NCBI GenBank assembly: GCA_003439945.1
Contig: QVRM01001250.1
Location: forward strand, 62,001 to 126,000
DNA length: 64,000 nt
From: Dermanyssus gallinae
Lineage: Eukaryota; Arthropoda; Arachnida; Mesostigmata; Dermanyssidae
Reading direction: 5' to 3'
Shown here one piece after another: positions 55,942 to 64,000 of the stretch. The notes beneath the pieces were generated by a model, which was given only the letters and a program-made list of their open reading frames with translations, was not told the origin of the DNA and ran no database searches. Position numbers and translations under genes: made by a program. The stretch's first letter is position 1, and each line of letters opens with the position of its first letter.

Positions 55942-56804
55942 CGACGGAACTAGAAGCCGACTATTTGTGTTCACCCGCGAGTAGCGGGTTTCATCTCGGC
56001 ACAACACATCCATAGCAATATTTTGTTAAGATTGATCAATGTTGGCTAAAATAATGTAAATATGTCACATTTACATACAGTGCTACATTTTTAACAGTTT
56101 CTCGTGAATTTTACCAGTGGTATTATGTTCATCCGTGTGAATTCCTGTAGAAACGTGATATCGTTTTTCTGAATTCCTTGCCTTGGTGCACAAATTATGT
56201 TCAACTGCTGCTTTATCTGCAACGTAGGTGGAGACACGACATTTTCCTGTTGCCCACTTAGCTGCTGAACGATCTTTCATATAGATTGTTTGTTCTGCCG
56301 CCGTGTCTACTATGCTATTGCTAGTATGTGCAAACTGCAGACTGAAAACCGTTGCTGTGCAAAGCGCACAGCTGACCTCATGAATCTCCTACTTTCGCAA
56401 AGCCATGAACGTTATTGCAAATCTGATCTGGCAATCACCAAAAGCGAGTTGGCCAATCTAGAAACAAGGGAGGCAAGCAAATTGCATCTTTAATTTCAGC
56501 GCCGGTCGGTCGAGAACCTGGGTCTATACTAAGCGAAATCACCGGCATATCCAGTCAATCTTCGTTCGCCAACACAGTCGCATTTGATTTAGCATTATGA
56601 GCTGTGACACTTCGTGTCAACGACACAACGACCACAGGGGAGGTAACCGAGTCTAAGGAGAGCAGATAGTCCTCATCTGGTCCTCATCGGGTCACCTGCG
56701 TCGAACGTCAACTCTGTTCACACTGTTTGTGAACAAAGAGGATGAAAGAGTCAATCCACTCGACCCTAGTTGCTGGTTGGCTGGCCCGGCCATAAAGACC
56801 TTGG
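55772..56804. other. no recognised gene
   Basis: It contains a TA array at 55889-55939. Nothing else is supportable. Confidence 0.4.
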
Positions 56805-57005
56805 TCCTTGGTCGCCTATCTCCTGAAAGAGCGCACCTTAAGCTTGATGGTCTTTTTTCGAGCTGACTCTTAGTCAACGTTTAACGTCTACGGAATTGCC
56901 GTCGCATTGCTTTGCATGACGGACCCCATATATGCAACGGCGGGGATCGAACCCGTGCACCTATGTGCAAGGCTCACGCAAATACACCACGCTACTGGGC
57001 TCGAC
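56805..57005 (-). repeat. tRNA-derived SINE-like repeat, copy 2
   Basis: On the minus strand the head begins GTCGAGCCCAGTAGCGTGG (A-box region) and has GGGTTCGATCCCC (B box, about 56942-56955), spaced as in a tRNA. The body contains GGGGTCCGTC, GCAATGCGA, GACGTTAA and GTCAGCTCGAAAAAA in the same order as copies 1 and 3, and ends near GCGACCAAGG. Confidence 0.7.
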
Positions 57006-57078
57006 AGTTTGATGGTCTGGCAGTCGTCGACCTGTCTATCGTGTCGTCTTCATCGTCGTCGGCTCCTAGTAAGAAAAA

Positions 57079-57300
57079 GTGTGTAAGCAATTGAGCTTGA
57101 ATTTGATTTCCCCAGAGAACTTATGGCAAGTGCTATCCGGACGGCACAACGCTTGCTGCTATGCAATAAATTCAGAAAGCTTTGCTTTTTGTACTGACCG
57201 TGTTCACGATATGTGTAATGCAATAAACTATTGCTGCACTACTAACACCCCGGTGATACTCGTTGATGACTACAATTTGCCGAATGTTGACTGTCCCTGA
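57079..57300 (+). pseudogene. non-LTR endonuclease remnant (CR1-like)
   Basis: The frame ends VHDMCNAINYCC, then TNTPVILVDDYNLPNVDC, before a stop. This resembles the endonuclease block P-x-I-I-x-G-D-F-N-L-P-x-I-D-W of CR1/Jockey-like elements, with Gly-Asp-Phe-Asn changed to Asp-Asp-Tyr-Asn. No RT blocks were found downstream, so it is a short fragment. Confidence 0.5.
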
Positions 57301-57732
57301 TACCGGATTTTGACACTAAACGGCAAAAAACTGTCGCTTTCTCTCTCGCACTCTTTGTGAAGTGTTGCTCTTCAGTCTGGGAATCGCATTTGAAGAAGTA
57401 TATAAACTTACTAGAACGCGACAGTCGCAATTTACAAGTAGGCTCCGTTGGAGTTGTTCCTTAAACCACGAGAAAATTATTCTGCCGAAAACCGCGAAAA
57501 CAATCGCCAGAATATGCGATTGTTATTTCAGCCGCAAATTGAATCGAGCTCGCGACTTCTTCCACGATAGACTTAACTCTCTAAAAAATTGATGCTTCAT
57601 CTGCCCGAAGTCTGTTACACGCACTGAACACACAAAGACTATGTTTGCTTGACGTATATTAAGGTGGATACACGAAAAAGGTTTGCAACCTGTTTTTCTG
57701 TCAAACTTTTAATTGACGCACTTTATAATACC

Positions 57733-57734
<2 letters not shown>
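57301..57734. other. no recognised feature
   Basis: It may contain further remains of the same retroelement. Nothing is clear. Confidence 0.3.

Positions 57735-57790
<56 letters not shown>
57735..57790. repeat. (TA)n microsatellite
   Basis: A perfect TA array of about 56 bp. Confidence 0.95.
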
Positions 57791-57791
<1 letters not shown>

Positions 57792-58944
57792 TGCAACATT
57801 CATTCAAGAACTTTAAAAGCGCAAACGACTTCCAAATAACGGTAGTTCACCCTGACTAAAGCTTATTTCAAGATTTACGCACATGCCAAGGTTGTAAGCG
57901 ATTGTAAATGTTCCCAATTGCAGCAGCTGTAAATTGCTGGAAGCAGCTAGTTGAGCGTGACCAGAGCCTGTAAATCTTTGAAAACTGTTTGAGCATGATG
58001 CCTGGTTTTCGAACATAATTCGCAGTGTTTCGTGTTCAAGGTTAAATAGCTGTGAAGCTAACGGGCACAAGAGGCTGGACCGGTCAGACTAGCCAAAATA
58101 GCATCAGCTGTTAGAAGCTGTTTTGCTTTATGAGGCTGTTTAAGAAAGCGTCTATGGCATACGCATCACCATGGGGAGGTCAATATGGCCTGACAACGGC
58201 CTAATAGAGCCATTTGCATGCGCAAACGCTGTCTAAGAGCATACGCGCGTGCATGGTGAGACTCGCTCTATTAGCATGCAATGTGTTCCAACAACATAAA
58301 AACGATGTGTCGCGGGAAACACATATTTAGGAAACGTGCAGCAGTTTATCTTACACTTCTGAGGGTAATTTTAGAGTTGGTGGTGGGTGTCATCCTTAAT
58401 TTTTTTCACAATATTGAACAATCGCACTCACACCGTTTCCAGTAGTGTGTTACCGGCATGACACAGAAAGAGAGATCGAGAGCGATTATACCCGTGCTAG
58501 CCAACGGTTTGATTTCCAATTTTATAATCATAATAATTTCGTAAGGAACTCGGTATCCTCGTATAGAACCGGTGTCTCCTCACACATCATCACGCCTGGA
58601 CAGCGTACTCGGCTAAAACATTCGAAGCAACATGTTATACATATAAACCCATGATTTTTCAAAGTAGAGGAAGGACTCTTTTCTTGTAAACAAGGTACCC
58701 ATATACTAGGTATTACCTACGTTAGGCGGCTGATCGGACAAATTGTGACACTACCATGAGTATATGGATATGATTTCTTACGGGTTATTATGCAAACATA
58801 TATTAATAGCCCTAAACGTACAGGAAAACGTTCCATCGTAACGGACGTTCAAACAGCCTAAATACACGTCGGAGGAGGGTCAGACGCTGTCTAGCGCCAG
58901 TTGATGTACCATTCGATTACACAACATTGCTCAAAGCTACAACA
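57791..58944. other. no recognised gene
   Basis: Unique sequence without a supportable gene. Confidence 0.4.
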
Positions 58945-59155
58945 GGTTGGCGCTGCTGCAAGTTTTGCAGGTTAGTGGTGCATGGACCTTGCTGCATGGG
59001 TTCGATCCCCACTTTTGCACATTCGTATTCATGAAGACCGTATTACGGAGCAATGCGAAAGCGAACCCGTCGACGTCAAGGCTAAGGCTCAGCTCGTAAA
59101 GGTTAGGTTAAAAGTGGCGCTCGCTGACCTGTCCACCATAAGGTTAAACTAAACA
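58945..59155 (+). repeat. tRNA-derived SINE-like repeat, copy 3
   Basis: The head has TTGGCGCTGCTGCAAG (A-box-like) and GGGTTCGATCCCC (B box, 58998-59010). The body reads GAAGACCG, GCAATGCGAAAGCG, GTCGACGTCAAGG, GGCTCAGCTCGTAAAG and GTGGCGC..CCACCATAAGG in the same order as copies 1 and 2. It lies on the opposite strand from them. Confidence 0.7.
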
Positions 59156-59537
59156 AAGTGTTTGCGAGTTGGTTGTCATATGGTACGTCTCGCTCTGCAT
59201 TTGGTATTGTTGTACGCACACACACACACACATAAATAAATAAATATATATATATTTTCTAATTACACAAAATATTAAATCCGTCTATTTACATTTCAAT
59301 ACTGCTTCCGTACGTAAATTATATATGTTGATAAAGCAGACCTGTAAGTTGCGAAACGCTACCTGCTATTAATTCATAACGATTACGACCTTGGTCCATT
59401 GCGTTTTCGGCTCTAAACCAAATATCCTGTGAGACCCCAGGTGCGCCGAGCCGCTCACAGCTGAGAACAAAGCCTATCCCTTTATGTGCAAACCATTATC
59501 TATATTGTGATTAATTACGCATCAAAATTAATAAAAC

Positions 59538-59540
<3 letters not shown>
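59156..59540. other. no recognised feature
   Basis: It contains a CA run at 59217-59231 and a TAAATA run at 59233-59254. Otherwise the sequence is unique. Confidence 0.4.

Positions 59541-59582
<42 letters not shown>
59541..59582. repeat. (TA)n array, left flank of second mariner
   Basis: TA array of about 42 bp interrupted by the mariner insertion. Confidence 0.95.
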
Positions 59583-59586
<4 letters not shown>

Positions 59587-60902
59587 GTGTGTTCAAAACG
59601 TATCGCGACTTTTGTGTTTTTTCAAAAATTATTCATTTATTCATGAATATCTATTTTGTCCCCTTCAAAGTAATCCCCATGAGATATTATACACTTGTGC
59701 CAACGGTTTTTCCAATCTTCGAAGCACTTCAAAAAACCATTTTTTTTTATCTTGTTCAGCTCCTCCTTCGATGCCGTCTTTATCTCGTCAAGCGTAGCGT
59801 AACGTCGTCCTTTCATGGGCCTCTTCAGTTTAGGGAACAAGAAAAAGTCAGAGGGGGCCAGATCTGGGGAATACGGTGGCTGCGGCATCATTAGTGTGTT
59901 GTTTTTGGCCAAAAACTCGCGCACAAGCAACGATGTGTGAGCAGGGGCGTTATCGTGGTGCAAAAGCCAATTTTTGTTCTTCCACAAATCCGGGCGTTTC
60001 TGGCGGATTGCTTCGCGCAAATTGCGCATAACTTGCAGGTAATATTCCTTATTGACCGTTCTACCCTGTGGCAAGAACTCATGATGCACCACGCCCCTGC
60101 AATCGAAGAAAACTGTCAGCAAAACTTTCACATTCGACCGAACTTGGCGCGCTTTTTTCGGTCTTGGTTCGTGCGGCAGCTTCCATTGAGATGATTGAGC
60201 TTTGGTTTCCACGTCATAACCATAAACCCACGATTCGTCACCAGTTATGACCCTCTGGAGCAAATTTGGGTCGTCGCGGACAGAGTCCAACATCTCATTA
60301 GCAATGTTCATGCGATGCTGTTTTTGGTCGCAATTGAGCAATTTTGGTACGAATTTCGCGGCGACCCGTCTCATGCCCAAATCATTGATAAAAATCGAAT
60401 GGCACGAGCCAATCGATATGTTTAGGTCCTCAGCAACTTCTCTAACGGTGATTCGACGATTGGCCAATACCATTTTCTCCACTTCATTAATTTTTTCGTC
60501 TGTTGTTGAAGTGCTCGGGCGTCCGGCACGCTCTTCGTCGTTCACATCTTCTCGGCCTTCTGAGAACATTTTGTACCACCGATAAACGTGCTTCGGTCCA
60601 AGGTAGCTTCTCCGTATGCCACAGTCAACATTCGGAATGCATCCGCGCACTTAATTTCGTTTTTCACACAAAATTTGATACAGGTTCTTTGATCCATTTT
60701 TTTGAATAGGTAAAAATCGAAGACGATCCAAAACACGTGCAAGCAAAGCAGCTGTCAACAATTAAGTGAACATTCAAAATAGCCGAGCTTGTCGGCATAA
60801 GTGAGAGACATGAGTACCAACATAACGCCACAAAAAATCGAAATTCGAATATACGTAACCCGCGAAAATTCAAAAGTCGCGATAACGATTGAACACACCT
60901 CG
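59583..60902 (-). mobile_element. mariner transposon, copy 2 of a near-identical pair (1320 bp)
   Basis: Ends GTGTGTTCAAAACGTATCGC (near the left) and its complement with one small change on the right. TA lies at 59581-59582 and 60903-60904. Same orientation as copy 1, 5.2 kb away. Only scattered substitutions and single-base indels separate the two, so they derive from recent activity of one family. Confidence 0.93.
59637..60697 (-). pseudogene. mariner transposase with one frameshift
   Basis: The ATG at 60697 opens the same N terminus as copy 1 ([17 protein letters not shown]). A single T is missing near 60588, next to the GATAAACGT sequence, which shifts the frame after about 36 codons. 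The remaining frame runs to a normal stop at 59637 and keeps all three catalytic Asp ([21 protein letters not shown] and, 34 residues on, LAPSDFFLFP) and the complete C terminus with W-H-K-C-I. Apart from this deletion the coding sequence looks like the family consensus, about 353 codons. Confidence 0.93.
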
Positions 60903-60904
60903 TA

Positions 60905-61736
60905 TATATATATAGACACACACAATTCTTGGAATTGATACTAGTTACTAGTAAATACACACTAAACTTATATATAGAATAGCTTCAATGCCTGCCGCTG
61001 TCTGATTATGAGAAGTTGTAAGTTCTTTTTTTTATAAATCGGCCATAAAGAACTTAAAATTTATTAAATGCTTTGATACTAGCGGGCATTGCATGTAAGC
61101 TTGCGTTGAACTGGAAGTATGTGAGTTTAGGATCATGTGCTCTGTATACTCACATTAATCGGTGGGACGATAGTTCCAAAAAAGATGTGATGAAAGGATT
61201 AACTGTTGCTGGGAGTTAACAATTTTGAACAAAAACATTAACAGTTTTGAACAGGACCCATAGAAAATGTAGAGCCGCGGCAGACCAAGCATGTTGTAAG
61301 GAACCATAAAAATGTGTGTAGAGCTGCATCTCTGCAGCTCGAACATAGTGCAGACGGTATCTCTTTTGACAGTTTCAAGACAACATAATCGCGTACAACG
61401 CGCTGCACTAATTTGAACGTTTAGACTGAAAATGCTGTGTAGTACGCATAAAGTTAGATCTGTAATAAAAAGCTAATTTTGGAAACCTCGAGGTCTGCGT
61501 ATTTTGGGGTCGTCCATTCATTGTCAACAGGGTAATTTGTAGATCTTACAATTACCCTTAATGCTGTTGGTAGATCTTTATTTAGGGCAATTTTAGTGTA
61601 ATTCTATCTTTAGACCGTGTTTCTGTCTGCAGTTAGTATGCGTGGGTGACGAGGCTCTGATATGTTCACGTTAGTACTGACCATTCCCAATTACTATATA
61701 AGCGGCGATTGCACGGAGGACTGTCGAAATGACTAA
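60905..61736. other. no recognised gene
   Basis: Unique sequence. Nothing supportable was found. Confidence 0.4.
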
Positions 61737-62045
61737 ATGAGAAATTTGTGTCCAGAGGCTATCTTTTGGTTTTGCGCGGCAGGGGCTAATTCACCGGCAG
61801 TGCAGGCTTGCCGTCGTCAGCTGTTTGAAAGTGGCACATCGGAAGCTCGCCAATTTTTTGACGATCTTCAGTGCGCTGACGCAGCTAAAAGTGAGAGCTG
61901 GCTGATTAGCGTTTTTAGGATACAGAAGGCAGGTGTTGCACACGTGGACGATGAGGTGATCACACATATCATTTATTCGTTTACTGTCGTCCATGCAAGA
62001 AAAAACTCTCGTCACTCCGATCTGAGCAAATTGCACTCATTAGAC
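61737..62045 (+). CDS. hypothetical ORF, 102 residues
   Basis: An ATG-started frame with balanced composition (MRNLCPEAIFWFCAAGANSP, then QACRRQLFESGTSEARQFFD and SWLISVFRIQKAGVAHVDDE) ends in TAG/TAA-type termination at about 62043-62045. I recognise no domain. It lies about 0.5 kb upstream of a retroelement C-terminal domain on the same strand, so it might be a retroelement part or a host exon. Evidence for expression is absent. Confidence 0.25.
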
Positions 62046-62223
62046 TAATGGTTTACTCTAAAAATAAGAGTCTTAATGTGAACATCCGCCGTGCCGCTTG
62101 CATCCAGACGGCCACCTTAAAGTGCACCTTCCATCAAGCTCCCCAACCTGGTAATGCCAATGCTTCCGCTCACCTGACTGCTGCCGCTGCCTTATTCTCG
62201 AGCTGTATTATTAATATTAAACA

Positions 62224-62258
62224 TAACAAATTATTATTATTATTATTATTATTATTAT
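62224..62258. repeat. (ATT)n tract
   Basis: About eleven ATT units. Followed by TTGCAG/GTCGAG, an acceptor-like sequence. It could also be a retroelement tail. Confidence 0.9.
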
Positions 62259-62479
62259 TGCAGGTCGAGAAGCCACGCTGACGCAACAGTGTGTACGACA
62301 AGTAATTGTGGATGAGGATCCTGTCACGTTTATATACTGGGCTCAAACTTGCCAAATGGTCCCAACGAAAACTCACCATTTTACGGAGCTCTCAAAGCCT
62401 GCGTTCACCTTCATTATGGCCTTCTTTCTATTTTTGCAATATCCGGGCGTGGTTGCCACGGACCTCCGAAGCATACGGA

Positions 62480-62965
62480 AATCAACTAGGTTCTTACGGC
62501 ACAAGCATAGCTGATGCAAAGGGTCACTATAGGCTGAGCTGCAAGGAGGCGGCACCCATTAAGCAGACACGTCACAGCGCCGTTAACGATGTGTTTGTAA
62601 AAGCTTTCAGAGAGGCGGGCTTTCTCGTGCGCGTCGGGTCGACACTTCTGTTTGAAGATGAAGACATTAGACCAGACGGCATGACTCTTATAGGGAAAGT
62701 TAGTTATAGGGGAAGTGCTGATTCGGGACGTGTCGGTTTGGAGCATTTATGCGGCGAGCTATGCGGCGACTTCCCGCACCGTAAGCAACGTTGTACTAAA
62801 AACGGGGTGGGACAAGGCTCGTCGTTACAAAGCCTTAAGGAACAAGTACACCATCTGTGCGCTCATCATTGAACCATCAGGTGTGTGGGAACGGGAGACC
62901 ATGGCCATAACGCGGACCAACCAACTAGGTAATCGAAGAGTTGAAATCGGAAACAAACGATAAAT
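62480..62965 (+). pseudogene. C-terminal domain of an RT-type retroelement, frameshifted
   Basis: The first frame has DAKGHYRLSCKEAAP, QTRHSAVNDVFVKAFREAG and DEDIRPDGMTL. After a one-base shift near 62705-62715, GEVLIRDVSVWSIYAASYAA and KYTICALIIEPSGVWERET follow. This is the domain that follows reverse transcriptase in a widespread metazoan retroelement family (G-H-x-L-S-C..R-H..L-N-D..R-P-D-G..W-D-x-T), possibly a PD-(D/E)xK-like nuclease fold. It matches the family of the RT relic at 27.0-28.2 kb, which lacks this C-terminal domain. The family and function are recalled from motifs, not searched. Confidence 0.55.
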
Positions 62966-63809
62966 CAGAAGTTGAATCGGAAAAAAACGATCCACAGTAT
63001 TGGCGAGGCAGCACATCATCTTAGTTATTAAGAACGGCAACGCGAAAATTGTTTCAGACACGATCCCAGAGAAAAAAAAAGCCTGTAGGAACTGATATAT
63101 GCTGTTATTAGTAGGAATAATAATAATAGAGAGCTCTTAGTAGAGCTACGGCTAAATGGCGACTAGCCGACAACAAAATTATGACTGTGTTGCCAAATTG
63201 ATTTTATACAACGACTTTCCGATCAAATATCAGCTTGTTCAAATTTGAAATTTAATCTTTTTATCACGATATGCAATTAGCAAGGAACATGTTGGCCATA
63301 AACAGGCGATTGTTGATCGTACCATATTCACAATTAGACACTATGCTGGACCCGAATCGCCCCAACGAAACAGCCGGAAATCATGCAGAGAAAAAATCGA
63401 TACTGACGGCTTGCTCAAGAAACTCTTGTAAAATTTCAAGACAAAACTGAATTAAACCAATTTATAAAACGAGCCCTTAAAAAAGCAATCATATTGCCAA
63501 CAGTAAAACCCCAATGTCCTGGACTGAAGAATATCAATAGAAAATTCTATGGCGTAACCATTCCCCGGCATAGAAAACACCAACGTGCACCACGTTGCAT
63601 ATAAGACTCTCTGATGTGGCGCAGCAGAAAAGATGCAGCATGTACTTTTTCTGCTTTCTTGTTGACGAACTATCTTATGATAGGATTTCCAAAGTGGAAA
63701 AGTTGGTCGGAGGCAAAGTGAAAGCGTTCTGAAACCATTTTGAACCGATTGGCAGATATGGTCTTTCGCAGATATGGTCTTTCGCATGATTAAGTGATTG
63801 ATTTATTGT
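62966..63809. other. no recognised gene
   Basis: AT-rich unique sequence. Near the right end a short direct duplication (GATATGGTCTTTCGCA, 63756-63786) is visible. Confidence 0.4.
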
Positions 63810-63890
63810 TCGCTTGGCATGTATACCTAAATACACATGACACCCTTTTAGATCAGGGGCGCTTAGAGCGGCAGCATATATTTTACCTAC
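63810..63890 (+). repeat. dispersed repeat family A, copy 4 (partial)
   Basis: CGCTTGGCATGTATACCTAA, GACACCCTTTTAGATCAGG and GGCGCTTAGAGCGGCAGCAT match the first half of copies 1 to 3. It stops before the core GACATGTTGAG, so it is 3'-truncated. Confidence 0.75.
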
Positions 63891-64000
63891 GCATGATACG
63901 TCAGTAGCCTATCTAGACAATGTCTGTGCACGTCACTGCTCAATAGTCCACGATTTCGCGAACGTTTTGACGTCCCGTAACGATCAGCCCTGCACGGACG
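63891..64000. other. window end, no feature
   Basis: Nothing recognised. Confidence 0.4.

Noticed and set aside
1..64000. CRISPR array, bacterial operon or phage module
   Set aside because: No spaced direct repeats of CRISPR type, no ribosome-binding-site-led gene chains and no phage genes are present. The DNA is animal nuclear in character.

Overview
The window looks like non-coding, transposon-rich DNA from an animal nucleus, most likely an arthropod. The signs are mariner DNA transposons at TA targets, several non-LTR retrotransposons with (TAA)n-type tails, tRNA-derived SINE-like repeats, a U1 snRNA-like sequence, and very abundant (TA)n, (CAA/CAG)n, (GA)n and poly-G tracts. A chelicerate such as a mite or tick would fit, but nothing here fixes the species. 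I see no bacterial gene organisation, no rRNA or tRNA gene, no CRISPR array, and no complete host protein gene.

Layout. 1-19.6 kb is mostly non-coding. It holds (TA)n arrays, imperfect CAA/CAG blocks, a His-rich minisatellite, one SINE-like copy (7.6-7.8 kb), and two copies of a dispersed ~180-bp repeat, family A (6.5 and 14.3 kb). 19.6-28.2 kb is a nested transposon cluster: a dead mariner with perfect 28-bp terminal inverted repeats; a plus-strand 5'-truncated reverse transcriptase fragment flanked by a 13-bp target duplication; a nearly complete minus-strand non-LTR element (gag-like ORF1, endonuclease, RT) into whose 3' end that fragment inserted; and an older minus-strand RT relic of another family. 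28-33 kb is AT arrays, two related hairpins, and CAA/TTG blocks. 33.6-35.2 kb holds mariner fragments around a U1 snRNA-like sequence. 36.6-37.7 kb holds three copies of another repeat (family B) in both orientations. 40-44 kb contains a diverged duplication about 3.4 kb apart, weak exon candidates, and a mariner deletion derivative. 44.6-44.9 kb is an 18-bp minisatellite. 47-49 kb and 52-53.6 kb are decayed non-LTR elements. 54-61 kb carries two almost identical mariners, each embedded in (TA)n and each broken by a different mutation, plus two more SINE-like copies and a non-LTR endonuclease relic. 61.7-63 kb has an uncharacterised ORF and the C-terminal domain of a retroelement.

The proteins are those of selfish elements: mariner transposases (DD34D), non-LTR gag-like proteins, endonucleases and reverse transcriptases. 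All appear damaged. Host coding exons are only weakly suggested at about 16.4, 40.1 and 41.1 kb. The most useful observations are three uncatalogued repeat families (the SINE-like family, family A, family B), the tail-to-tail packing of retroelements, a non-LTR lineage with a changed endonuclease motif and one UGA between ORF1 and ORF2, and the independent inactivation of two young mariners.
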